From positions 1-50,360 of the forward strand of contig JBCCQH010000053.1 in the NCBI GenBank assembly GCA_039024435.1: DNA of 50,360 nt, in the 5' to 3' direction. Below, piece after piece: positions 38,858 to 46,030 of this stretch; the first letter of the stretch is position 1, and each line of letters begins with the position of its first letter. This DNA comes from JBCCQH01 sp039024435. Lineage in GTDB: Bacteria; Bacteroidota; Bacteroidia; J057; JADKCL01. Both the position numbers and the translations under genes were made by a program. The notes under the pieces were generated by a model, which saw only the letters and a list, made by a program, of their open reading frames with translations, was not told the DNA's origin and made no database searches.

Positions 38858-39994
38858 TTAGTCGGGCACCTCGCCGAGCAATTCGGAAAGCTGCCCGACG
38901 ACTTCCAGGCCAGCGTGCTGTCCGCTGCCTTCGTACAAGAGCCGGCCCTTGGGGTCGTAGAGGCGCAGTTGAATCCGGGCATCCACACTTTCGGCAATCC
39001 GGCGGTTCATGGCTCCGGCAACGGGGGCTTGTAAGGTACCGGTATGCGCGCGTACCGCCCGCACTTCGAGGCGGAAATTTTTGGCCACAATGTCGAAGCG
39101 TACGCGGTGCTCTTCGACCGCCAGCCCCTCCACGCGCGCGCCGGTGTAGGTGGCAAATTGGAATACTTCCCCATCCACCAGTAGGAAGCCAAGGAATCCG
39201 GGAAACACTTGTCCCAAAGCCGGAACCCGTGCGATGGAGCACATAAAGGACACACCTTCGCGTTCAAAGTGGTTGCACTGCGTCCAAATCCAGCTTGTCG
39301 GCATGGAATAGCCCCAGTCTTTTTCGATGTACCCGCGCCCACCGTTGTAGTCGATGGATGCTTTACCGAATTTTGCCTGCCCGGTGACGGCGTGGTCCAT
39401 GCTCACGAGGCCGTGGTAAGTCTCCAGCAGGGGCACGTAGCGGAACGGCCCCATGATGCCGGGACGGAGCAGTTTGGGCGGTGGAGCCTTCCCGCCGCTG
39501 AAGCTCAGGTCGGCGCGAAAGCGCCGCTTGCCTTCGCCAATGTCTACGATCAAGCCCGCCGGCCCGAAAGAATTGTTTCCGATTTCAACTTGGAAGCGCC
39601 GCCGGGAATACCGGAAATCTTCGATGGGGAAACGGTGGTAATCGGTTTGCCCGGTGCGCCCGTCAATGAGCTGGATAAACGCGTGGGCGTCTTTCCCGTT
39701 GCGCCCGTAGGCGACCCCGGGAATGAGCGAAAACACGTGCTGCCCGTCGGCCGAGACCTGCTTGAAGTACCAACCTTCGTAGTAGTTGTCGGTGCGTCGG
39801 TGCCCCTGGAAGATTTCCGAGTGGTACACCTTGCGCAAGGGGTAAAAAAGGGCCTTGTCGAGGGTCTGCTGCGCGAAAAGCTGCGCTGAGACGAGGCCGC
39901 TCCCGAGCAGAACGGCGCCGAGCAGCACAGTACGGAGAGCGGTCCGGGTGATCCGCAGTGCCTTGGTCCGCTCAAAATGCCGGAAAGTGTTCAT
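38858..39994 (-). CDS. Tocopherol-cyclase-like secreted protein
   Basis: A 378-residue protein with a signal peptide (ALRTVLLGAVLLGSGLVSAQ); the start is ATG 39994. The mature part carries the hallmarks I associate with the tocopherol cyclase family: RTDNYYEGWYFKQVSADGQ and FSLIPGVAYGRNGKDAHAFI near the start. Later come GRGYIEKDWGYSMPTSWIWTQ and CNHFEREGVSFMCSIARVP, followed by a lipocalin-like beta region. In plants and cyanobacteria the family closes the chromanol ring of vitamin E. Many bacterial members lack tocopherol genes and have unknown roles, possibly binding lipids. The signal peptide implies action outside the cytosol. It stands alone behind the beta-oxidation operon. Confidence 0.78.
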   Translation of the reverse strand: MNTFRHFERTKALRITRTALRTVLLGAVLLGSGLVSAQLFAQQTLDKALFYPLRKVYHSEIFQGHRRTDNYYEGWYFKQVSADGQHVFSLIPGVAYGRNGKDAHAFIQLIDGRTGQTDYHRFPIEDFRYSRRRFQVEIGNNSFGPAGLIVDIGEGKRRFRADLSFSGGKAPPPKLLRPGIMGPFRYVPLLETYHGLVSMDHAVTGQAKFGKASIDYNGGRGYIEKDWGYSMPTSWIWTQCNHFEREGVSFMCSIARVPALGQVFPGFLGFLLVDGEVFQFATYTGARVEGLAVEEHRVRFDIVAKNFRLEVRAVRAHTGTLQAPVAGAMNRRIAESVDARIQLRLYDPKGRLLYEGSGQHAGLEVVGQLSELLGEVPD

Positions 39995-40000
39995 CGCCCA

Positions 40001-40008
40001 CAAATATA
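40001..40008 (-). promoter_or_regulatory. Possible -7 box for the tocopherol-cyclase-like gene
   Basis: The minus strand reads TATATTTG (TAnnTTTG) ending 7 bases before the ATG at 39994. If used, the transcript would be nearly leaderless. No firm -33 element is visible. Confidence 0.35.
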
Positions 40009-40019
40009 ATTCTCAATTG

Positions 40020-40116
40020 ATTGATTTCTGATTTCCAATGGAGGAATTTCCAATGGGCGCACGAAAAATTCCAATTCCCTGATTTTCAATTTCCAATTGG
40101 TGCGTCCTGGACGCAC
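40020..40116. repeat. AT-rich ATTTCC/GGAAAT repeats and a 17-bp palindrome
   Basis: Words of the type TTTCTGATTTCCAATGG and ATTTTCAATTTCCAATTGG recur, related to 37426-37460 and, as ATCAGAAATCAGAAATC, to about 21405. They end at a palindrome GTGCGTCC-T-GGACGCAC (40100-40116). No gene is seen in this stretch. Confidence 0.5.
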
Positions 40117-40217
40117 ACCCTTCAAGTGCGAACAACCCAAACCTGATTCTTTCCGTAGCCGCGCGGAATCACGCTCGGCGGAGGTCGATTTCTGATCGGT
40201 GCGCAGGTACAGTGAGC

Positions 40218-40334
40218 ACGAAAAAATCTTCGTTGCGGCAAGGATGGGAGGGACATTGGTCCTGCCGATCCGGCGGGACGGAGCCGGGCGAACTCCCGGA
40301 ACAGCCTGGTGCTGACGGGGCCGAATCCCGTCAG
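40218..40334 (+). ncRNA. Candidate structured RNA (four consecutive hairpins)
   Basis: Within 117 bases lie ACGAA/TTCGT (40218-40233) and a 9-bp stem GTCCTGCCG/CGGCGGGAC with loop ATC (40259-40279). CCGGG/CCCGG with loop CGAACT (40284-40299) and an 8-bp stem CTGACGGG/CCCGTCAG with a 7-base loop (40312-40334) follow. The region 40009-40634 has no gene on either strand, so the pairing is not explained by coding. I could not match it to tmRNA, RNase P, SRP or a known riboswitch. The strand is arbitrary, since hairpins pair in both directions. Confidence 0.35.
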
Positions 40335-40390
40335 TAGCCGCCCCTATTCAATGCATCCACTTCAAAACGCAATCTTTTCCCGGAGCCGCA

Positions 40391-40410
40391 TTCAAATTGA
40401 TCAATTTGAA
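40391..40410. promoter_or_regulatory. Perfect 20-bp palindrome, possible operator
   Basis: TTCAAATTGA joined directly to its reverse complement TCAATTTGAA. A perfect 20-bp palindrome without spacer in an otherwise gene-free region suggests a binding site for a dimeric regulator. It is 225 bases upstream of the HAD phosphatase gene. The remainder of 40411-40634 shows nothing I can name. Confidence 0.4.
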
Positions 40411-40634
40411 CACTGCGCGGCGAAGGGGCGATCCCCGAAATTTTTCTATGGATCGATCTTTCACGGATGCGTTTTGGCCCCTGGGCGTACCGTAAGAAGA
40501 GAATAACGAAAGGTGGTTAAGGCAGGGGAGAACCAATGGAAAGTGAAAATTTTTCCATCGGAAATTGTCCCACGGGAGTATTGCTTGAATCCTTCGCAAA
40601 AAAAGTGGAATTTTGGTGAATACGACAATCAATC

Positions 40635-41306
40635 ATGGCCCAGCAACCGGCGACCGGCATCGCTTTTTTCGATTTTGACAAGACCATTCTCACCATTGAC
40701 AGTGGCCCGATTTACGGGGTGCAGATCTACCGCGACGGCCTTACCCGTACCTTTCCCAGCTTCAAAGCGGCTTTTGGCGGCTTGGGTTACAAATTGGGGT
40801 TGGTGCGGCGGCGCAAAGTGGCCCGCTGGGGGGTGGGTGAATACATCGGGCTGACCCGGGAGGAGATCGGCAATTGGATGGCCGATTCTTACCCGCGCTT
40901 GATTCAGCCCTATTTGTCTTCGGTAGTGGTCGCGCGCATCCGCCGGCACCAGGCGGATGGTTTCAAGGTGGGGATCATCACCGCTTCGCCCCCGTTTTTT
41001 GTGGCGGAGGCGGTGCGGGACCTGGGGTTGGACTTTGCCCACGGAAGTGATCTCCAGTTTGAGAATGGCGTTTGTACCGGTGCTTATGCGGGCAAATACA
41101 TGGGAGGGCCGACCAAGCGGGCCACCGCCCAGCGGGTGGCGCAGGAAGCGGGCCTCGCCCTGGAGCAGTGCTGGTTTTACTCCGATCATATCGCGGACTT
41201 GCCCCTCCTGGAAGCGGTAGCCCATCCGGTGGCGGTCGGTCCGGAAAGCAAGTTGCGCGCGGTAGCCGAGGAGCGGAAGTGGGAGATCCTGGAGCACGCT
41301 GAATAA
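40635..41306 (+). CDS. HAD-superfamily subclass IB phosphatase
   Basis: A 223-residue enzyme with the HAD motifs of the phosphoserine-phosphatase-like IB group. Motif I is FFDFDKTI (nucleophile D13, acid D15), and motif II is GIITASP. A Lys lies in YMGGPTKRAT, and motif IV is WFYSDHIADLPLLEAV. The helical cap lies between motifs I and II. Some IB relatives act on phospholipid-linked or glycerol phosphates, so the substrate cannot be read from sequence. The ATG at 40635 starts MAQQPATGIAFFDFDK. It is transcribed alone, followed by a hairpin and the 162-bp repeat. Confidence 0.85.
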   Translation: MAQQPATGIAFFDFDKTILTIDSGPIYGVQIYRDGLTRTFPSFKAAFGGLGYKLGLVRRRKVARWGVGEYIGLTREEIGNWMADSYPRLIQPYLSSVVVARIRRHQADGFKVGIITASPPFFVAEAVRDLGLDFAHGSDLQFENGVCTGAYAGKYMGGPTKRATAQRVAQEAGLALEQCWFYSDHIADLPLLEAVAHPVAVGPESKLRAVAEERKWEILEHAE

Positions 41307-41319
41307 ACCGGCGAGCACG

Positions 41320-41363
41320 GAAAATCTGCGATAACAATTTTCACAAATCAATTTTGAACCGCC
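41320..41363 (+). repeat. Truncated copy of the 162-bp repeat
   Basis: AAAATCTGCGATAACAATTT, then TCACAAATCAATTTTGAACCGCC, resembles the last ~44 bases of the full element (41487-41528). It lies just before the full copy in the same orientation, so a partial copy abuts a complete one. Confidence 0.75.
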
Positions 41364-41378
41364 GCTAAGCGGCGGTTT
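41357..41378 (+). terminator. Hairpin after the HAD gene, formed at the repeat junction
   Basis: AACCGCCGC (41357-41365), loop TAA, GCGGCGGTT (41369-41377), then TTAAATTTAAT. A strong 9-bp stem 50 bases past the stop. It arises where the ends of two repeat copies meet and could act as a terminator. Confidence 0.5.
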
Positions 41379-41530
41379 AAATTTAATCCTGTGATTTTGC
41401 TATGGCACCTTTTTCTGCCACTCTTCAGCTATTTTCTCGTCCGCAGCTTGGGCTGCGCACTCCAAAATGAGCTTCGATTGACAAAAAAATCTGCGATAGC
41501 AAATTTCACAAACCAATTTTAAACCGCCTC
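41369..41530 (+). repeat. 162-bp interspersed repeat with terminal inverted repeats, copy 2
   Basis: Begins GCGGCGGTTTAAATTTAAT and ends CAATTTTAAACCGCCTC. It aligns without gaps to the reverse complement of 5949-6110 with 19 mismatches by my count. Two blocks of about 20-25 bases (CTATTTTCTCG and ACTCCAAAATGAGCTTCGAT) and the last 30 bases are unchanged between copies. No target-site duplication is evident. Confidence 0.85.
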
Positions 41531-41592
41531 CAAGATTGACTGGCATTGTAACGGATTTTTCCGATTTTAGTCTCGGAAAACGTCAGGGCCGA

Positions 41593-42012
41593 ATGTCAGA
41601 AAACAAAGTCGTAGGGTTAACCAAGGATGCGGGCTTCCAGTTGGGAGTACGCAAAACTGTCCACGTGACCCACGAAGAAGCCTGGGCGTACATCTTCTCG
41701 ATGGAGGGCATGGAGGTTTGGCTCGGCGAGGTACCCGGCGGTTCTCTGGTCCGGGGCAGTGAGCAAACGCTTTCTGATGGTACCTGGATTGAAATCCGCA
41801 CGTTTAAGCAGTTGTCCCACGTCCGGATGAAATGGCGGCCGGAAGCATGGGAAAATACTTCCCGCTTGCAATTGCGGGTCTATCCCCGCGGGCGAGCGAA
41901 GACGGTCATCGCTTTTCACCAGGAAATGCTACAAGACGAAACCCAGCGCATGCAAATGAAGGCGCACTGGAAATCGGTGGTGGACCGGCTGATTGAATTG
42001 TTGGAAGGATGA
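41593..42012 (+). CDS. SRPBCC (AHSA1-like) domain protein
   Basis: A 139-residue small cytosolic protein. The start at ATG 41593 (MSENKVVGLTKDAGF) is preferred over an upstream in-frame start that would reach toward the repeat. FQLGVRKTVHVTHEEAWAYIF and GMEVWLGEVPGG form the first strand and helix of a Bet v1/START-like fold. QTLSDGTWIEIRTFKQLSHVRMKW gives the central strands, and MQMKAHWKSVVDRLIELLEG the long C-terminal helix. Members bind hydrophobic ligands or assist chaperones, and no substrate can be named. It starts 63 bases after the 162-bp repeat. Confidence 0.82.
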   Translation: MSENKVVGLTKDAGFQLGVRKTVHVTHEEAWAYIFSMEGMEVWLGEVPGGSLVRGSEQTLSDGTWIEIRTFKQLSHVRMKWRPEAWENTSRLQLRVYPRGRAKTVIAFHQEMLQDETQRMQMKAHWKSVVDRLIELLEG

Positions 42013-42129
42013 TCGCCGAAAAATCGCCGCGGGATTGCAATTTTGCCGTGGTGCGGCCATTTGCCGGAAACCCCGTAGATTTTGCTCGGCTAAAGCAAAC
42101 AAATCGCGCCCAAATCCGTCTTTTTTTGT

Positions 42130-42666
42130 ATGTCAGTGTGCATCATATCGGCTACCAACCGCTCCGGGAGCGTAAGCTTGCAAGTTGCAGAGCATTACCA
42201 GCGCCTCCTGGTCGCCGCTGGTAGATCTACCGAAATCGTTTCGTTGGCAGATTTGCCGTCCGGCATGGATTCGTCCGATTTGTACGGCAACTTTACCGAG
42301 AAATTTTCCAGTTTCCAGGCCAAAGTTGATGAATACCCCGATTTCGTATTTGTGGTTCCGGAATACAACGGCAGCATTCCGGGGATCTTGAAGTTGTTCA
42401 TCGACGCCTGCCGCTATCCGGACAGCTTCCGCGGTAAGCGGGCCGCTCTGGTCGGAATCGGTGCGGGAATGGGGGGCAACGTGGTCGGCTTGCAGCACTT
42501 GAGTGACATTTTGGAATTCTTGGGCGCCGAGGTCCACCCCGAACGCGTCCACGCCAATACCATTCGCGGAAAAATTACTTCCGAAGGCGAGATCACCGAC
42601 GCCCGTTTTAGAGCCGCTTTGGACGCTCAAGTGCAGTCTTTTCTGCCGGTAGCCGTGTCGCGCTGA
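42130..42666 (+). CDS. NAD(P)H-dependent FMN reductase family protein
   Basis: A 178-residue flavodoxin-fold enzyme. CIISATNRSGSVSLQVAEHY is the phosphate-binding loop for FMN. VVPEYNGSIPGILKLFIDAC is the signature loop of this family (PEYNxSxPGxLK). LVGIGAGMGGNVVGLQHLSDILEFLGA completes the fold. It probably reduces FMN, azo compounds or quinones. Its stop codon directly abuts the stop of the convergent ArsC-like gene with no spacer, so read-through transcripts would form antisense RNA. Confidence 0.88.
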   Translation: MSVCIISATNRSGSVSLQVAEHYQRLLVAAGRSTEIVSLADLPSGMDSSDLYGNFTEKFSSFQAKVDEYPDFVFVVPEYNGSIPGILKLFIDACRYPDSFRGKRAALVGIGAGMGGNVVGLQHLSDILEFLGAEVHPERVHANTIRGKITSEGEITDARFRAALDAQVQSFLPVAVSR

Positions 42667-43008
42667 TCAGTCCAATAGCCGCCTTACATTTTCTGGGGGC
42701 CGACCGATGACCGCTCGTTCTCCTTGCACCACGACAGGACGTTCGATCAATTTGGGATGGGCCACCAGGGCCGCAATCCAGTCTTCCTCCGGCAAGTTTT
42801 TTCCCTTGTACTGTTCCTTGTAGATGCTTTCGCCTTTGCGGACCAATTTTTCCGCCGGAATGCCGAGCATCCGCAGCAGGTGCGCAATTTCTGCTCCATT
42901 CGGTGGTGTTTTGAGGTATTCGATGATCTCCGGCTCGACCCCGGCGGCGCGGATCAAGGCAAGGGTTTCGCGGCTTTTGCGGCACCGGGGATTGTGGTAA
43001 ATCTTCAT
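42667..43008 (-). CDS. ArsC-like thioredoxin-fold protein (arsenate reductase family)
   Basis: A 113-residue protein. The start at ATG 43008 gives MKIYHNPRCRKSRETLALIR, with the catalytic Cys in HNPRC as in ArsC. The tail LIERPVVVQGERAVIGRPPENVRRLL matches the ArsC RP...GRP region. The motif reads CRKS instead of the CGTS of plasmid-type arsenate reductases, as in YffB/ArsC-like chromosomal members of uncertain substrate. No other ars genes are nearby. A possible -7 box on the minus strand (TAGGTTTG, 43048-43041) lies 33 bases upstream. A longer in-frame start exists, but its 80 residues overlap the divergent lipoprotein gene. Confidence 0.85.
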   Translation of the reverse strand: MKIYHNPRCRKSRETLALIRAAGVEPEIIEYLKTPPNGAEIAHLLRMLGIPAEKLVRKGESIYKEQYKGKNLPEEDWIAALVAHPKLIERPVVVQGERAVIGRPPENVRRLLD

Positions 43009-43061
43009 GGCGATTGCTTTTCGGTTTTTTCCTAATTTAGCAAACCTAAACCAGCTAGGGC

Positions 43062-43547
43062 ATGCACCGGATAAAATATCATTTGTGGGTTTGGTTTGCA
43101 CCGCTGCTGCTCGTGAGCTGCGGGCGAGAGCCGGTGACGTTGTACTATGACAATGGCCAGCCCCGCGTGGTAATTTATTACGATGCAGAGCGCCAGCAAG
43201 ACGGCCCGAGCCGTATCTACTACCCGCACGGCGTGGTACGGGAAGCATCGGAATGGGCGCACGGCAAGTTGCAAGGAACTACGCGGCGCTACTACGAAAG
43301 TGGGAACTTGATGCAGGAAACTCCCTACGTGGATGGACTTCCGGATGGCTGGGTGGTACAGTATTACCCCGGCGGGCAGATCCGGCAAAAGACCCGGTTC
43401 AAAGCCGGAAACGAAGAGGGAAAGCACGAAATGTTCCGCGAAGATGGCACCCGGCGCCTCACTTGCACCTTCCGGGCGGGTAAGGTGGTGGGCAAATGCC
43501 AGTACTTCAACGAAAAGAACGAGGCGATTGAGTTTCCCCCCAACTGA
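43062..43547 (+). CDS. YwqK-family/MORN-repeat lipoprotein
   Basis: A 161-residue lipoprotein (leader WFAPLLLVSCG). The mature part contains about five MORN-like repeats of the YwqK type: VTLYYDNGQPRVVIYYD, GPSRIYYPHGVVREASEW and GTTRRYYESGNLMQETPYVD. GWVVQYYPGGQIRQKTRFKAG and GKHEMFREDGTRRLTCTF complete the set. Databases often label such proteins toxin-antitoxin YwqK family antitoxin, but no toxin gene is adjacent and the label has little functional meaning. It is probably on the periplasmic side of a membrane. It ends 6 bases before the stop of the convergent methyltransferase gene. Confidence 0.82.
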   Translation: MHRIKYHLWVWFAPLLLVSCGREPVTLYYDNGQPRVVIYYDAERQQDGPSRIYYPHGVVREASEWAHGKLQGTTRRYYESGNLMQETPYVDGLPDGWVVQYYPGGQIRQKTRFKAGNEEGKHEMFREDGTRRLTCTFRAGKVVGKCQYFNEKNEAIEFPPN

Positions 43548-43553
43548 TCGGGC

Positions 43554-44210
43554 CTATTCCTTCCGGTGCCAGGAAGCACGGATCATGCCGCCGTAGTAGC
43601 GCGCCTCCGCTTGTGGAATCAGCCCGCTTTTCGCCAGATGATCTGGGTATACCTCCAATTTACGGGAACGGATTCCGGCGGCCAAGCGGAAGAAGAAATA
43701 CATCCCTGCCACCAGAAAGCGCGCCACCGGCCGCATGATTCCCCGCTCTACGTAGGCAAAATCGGCGAGGCTCCAGTAGCCACCCGGCCGCAGATGCGCA
43801 TCCAGTGTAGCAATTTCCCCCCGCAATTCCGCCCCGTTGAACAGGTCGAGGTAGAAATGGGTGACCACGATGTCCACCGGCGCCGGCGGTGCCTGATCGT
43901 GCACGGTTCCCCGGCGAAATTCTACCCTTGGGAGCGCCGCGGGGAGTTGCTCCCGGATGAGCGCCGCGCTTTTCTCGAGCATTTTCTCCGACAGTTCGAT
44001 GTAGTAGACCTTGCGGGGATCGGTCTTGCGGAGGACAGCTTCCAGGAACCAGCCGGTGCCCCCACCGACGATGAGCACCGTTGCGCCCTTGGGCCATTGA
44101 TCGAGAAAGTGCAGTTGCGCCCGCCGAATCGACTTGCCGTACACTGCCCGCGCCAGCCCGTCGTAGATTGCGGCCAGCCGGTCAAACCCTTTGCCTACGT
44201 CAGCAGCCAT
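43554..44210 (-). CDS. Class I SAM-dependent methyltransferase
   Basis: A 218-residue enzyme. VLIVGGGTGWFLEAVL is motif I (SAM-binding), VYYIELSEKMLEKSAALI motif post-I, PVDIVVTHFYLDLF motif II and LRPGGYWSLADFAY motif III. The layout GFDRLAAIYDGLARAVYGKSI at the start resembles ubiquinone/menaquinone-type methyltransferases, but the substrate is not determined. The start region (ATG 44210) overlaps the end of the upstream UbiA-like gene by 16 bases, so the two are likely co-translated. Confidence 0.87.
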   Translation of the reverse strand: MAADVGKGFDRLAAIYDGLARAVYGKSIRRAQLHFLDQWPKGATVLIVGGGTGWFLEAVLRKTDPRKVYYIELSEKMLEKSAALIREQLPAALPRVEFRRGTVHDQAPPAPVDIVVTHFYLDLFNGAELRGEIATLDAHLRPGGYWSLADFAYVERGIMRPVARFLVAGMYFFFRLAAGIRSRKLEVYPDHLAKSGLIPQAEARYYGGMIRASWHRKE

Positions 44211-45130
44211 GCGATCAGGGGATAAAGAAAGGGAAGGACGAAAGCGCCGTCGCCCCAGGCCCGGTAGCGTTCATTTTTTTCGAAAAATCGGAAAAAGATC
44301 AGCATCAGTCCCAGGATGAGCGCCATCAGAAAATAGATTAGGTAAAGGGGGGCGAGCAATTGGGGGGCATACACCGGGGTGATTTCCCCCGGCAAGACCA
44401 GCAGATGCGCGGCCATGCCGCCGAGCAGCAACCCAAACAGGATGACCAATCCCCAACGTGTCCGCTGGGGGCCAATGGCCCGGACAAAAGAAGTGTGTCC
44501 GTCGGTTTCGTCGATCTGGTACTCGAAAAGGCTGAATTCAAGCAGGTTGATCAGCGCAAGCAGGAAAAATTGGACAAAGGCGGTCAGGTAGATGGCCGAC
44601 GCCTGGAAGTCCGCGTTGCTCGAATCGACCGCCTCCCAGAGCGGTAGCCCCCAGATGCCCATCGTATAGATGAAGGCCACGCCGGATTCTTTGATGAGCA
44701 GGGGCGAAGCCAGTGATCCCACCAACTTGACCAGTAAGAAGTGGAGCGCGACCAGTACCCCCATGATGACCCCGAACCCGATGGCATCGGATTCGAAGTA
44801 GATGAAGGCGAGGGTCAGGCAGGCGGTTCCCGCAATGATTTCGGTGATCACGAGGGCGCGAAAATGCTGAAAGTGAAAGAGGTGCCGCGGGGTGTGAGCC
44901 GATTCCCGCAGCCGGTAGGCGTCCAGCAGGTGATCGGCGGTATAGATGATCCAGACCGCGAGGGGCAGGACGAGGTAGAATGCCCAGGGGGGATGCCAAT
45001 CCAGCCAGGTGGCCACCATCCAGCCGCTGCCCAATGCCCCGATGACGACGTCCAGGCTCAACAGCCGCAGGCGGGCGTACCAACTTTGCGGTAGGGTCGG
45101 TCGGGGGAGGGATGGCGTAGTTTCGGGCAA
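44195..45130 (-). CDS. Polytopic membrane protein, possibly UbiA-like
   Basis: A 311-residue protein with eight or nine predicted helices. After helix 2 it carries IIYTADHLLDAYRLRES. This has the spacing of the first Asp-rich motif of UbiA prenyltransferases (N/DxxxD), although the canonical NDxxDxxxD is not complete. A second acidic loop, FEYQIDETDGHTSFVRAIG, lies where UbiA proteins have their second motif. If it is UbiA-like it would attach a prenyl chain to an aromatic acceptor. The overlapping methyltransferase gene makes a small lipid- or quinone-modifying pair plausible (inference). The assignment is tentative. Confidence 0.6.
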   Translation of the reverse strand: MPETTPSLPRPTLPQSWYARLRLLSLDVVIGALGSGWMVATWLDWHPPWAFYLVLPLAVWIIYTADHLLDAYRLRESAHTPRHLFHFQHFRALVITEIIAGTACLTLAFIYFESDAIGFGVIMGVLVALHFLLVKLVGSLASPLLIKESGVAFIYTMGIWGLPLWEAVDSSNADFQASAIYLTAFVQFFLLALINLLEFSLFEYQIDETDGHTSFVRAIGPQRTRWGLVILFGLLLGGMAAHLLVLPGEITPVYAPQLLAPLYLIYFLMALILGLMLIFFRFFEKNERYRAWGDGAFVLPFLYPLIAWLLT

Positions 45131-45224
45131 ATTGAAGAAGTTAGGCGCGGTGGAATTGCTTCGCAGTTTCGGGTCGCGCCGTGTAGCGGGCGTTGAATGG
45201 TCGGCCCCATCTGCCCGGGAGCGC

Positions 45225-45992
45225 TTACTTGAGGATATCGCGGATGCTGACCAGGGTTTCGTGACCGAAATCTTCGCGGCGGATGATATCGATGAGGGTT
45301 TCGGCGACGGTACCCGGATTCAGGAGCTTGCCTTCGTTTTTGAATGCGCGGAACTTCGCAAGGTCAGGAAAATCTTCGGCCTTGGCGTGGCGAATTTCTT
45401 GCTGCATTTCGGTGTCGACGACGCCGGGCGAAAACGAGATGACTTTGATCGGGTTTTCTTCTTCGGATTGTTCCAGGACAATGTTGCGGGCGTACATCTC
45501 GAGACCGGCTTTGGCGGCGCAGTAGGCGCTCCAGCCGGCGATGGGACGGCGGGCGGCTCCGGTGCTCATGTTGACGATTTTCCGGGAACACTCCCAATCA
45601 ATTGTCTCTTCGATGAAGGCATCGGTGACCAGCATGGCGGCGACCAGATTGACGGTGACGTTGCGCACGATGGCGTCGTCGAGGTTGTCTCCGCCGATTT
45701 CCCGAATCGGGTGGATGACGCCCGCATTGTTGATCAGCACGATTTCTTCGGCATCATCTTCGTCAATGTCGCGGAAAATGCTGTGGATCAGGCCGCGAAT
45801 TTCGCCGGATTGGGTCAGATCCAGGCTTAAATCTTGTACGTCCCATCCTTTGGCCCGGGCTTCGACTGTCAGGCGCGGATTGCCGTTGCGCGAAATGCAG
45901 TAGACGGAGTTCCCTTCCTTCAACAGGCGGCGGGCAATCGCCTCGCCAATCCCCCGCGAGGTTCCGGTGATGATGTAGATGTTTTTGCTCAT
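45225..45992 (-). CDS. Short-chain dehydrogenase/reductase, sepiapterin/benzil-reductase-like
   Basis: A 255-residue Rossmann enzyme. TGTSRGIGEA is the cofactor loop, VLINNAGVIHPI the NNAG motif, IVNMSTGAARRP the Ser strand and YCAAKAG the catalytic Tyr/Lys. Length and the motif KVISFSPGVVDTEMQQEIR with its short helix resemble the sepiapterin reductase / (S)-benzoin-forming benzil reductase group (YueD-like). SRNGNPRL after strand 2 suggests NADPH preference. It stands alone, followed at 94 bases by the UbiA-like gene in the same direction and preceded by pyrC. Confidence 0.85.
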   Translation of the reverse strand: MSKNIYIITGTSRGIGEAIARRLLKEGNSVYCISRNGNPRLTVEARAKGWDVQDLSLDLTQSGEIRGLIHSIFRDIDEDDAEEIVLINNAGVIHPIREIGGDNLDDAIVRNVTVNLVAAMLVTDAFIEETIDWECSRKIVNMSTGAARRPIAGWSAYCAAKAGLEMYARNIVLEQSEEENPIKVISFSPGVVDTEMQQEIRHAKAEDFPDLAKFRAFKNEGKLLNPGTVAETLIDIIRREDFGHETLVSIRDILK

Positions 45993-46030
45993 GTCTCAGA
46001 TCGCTGTGCTTGCAAATTAATCAATTCGCC

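Noticed and set aside
40218..40334. tmRNA, RNase P RNA, SRP RNA or a known riboswitch
   Set aside because: I looked for their characteristic conserved strings on both strands and did not find them. The region is kept only as an unassigned structured candidate.
42667..43008. An arsenic-resistance locus
   Set aside because: There is only a single ArsC-like gene with a CRKS motif; no arsB, acr3 or arsR is seen.
43062..43547. A toxin-antitoxin locus at the YwqK-type gene
   Set aside because: No adjacent toxin-like gene. The protein is a lipoprotein with MORN-like repeats, and the antitoxin label comes only from database naming.
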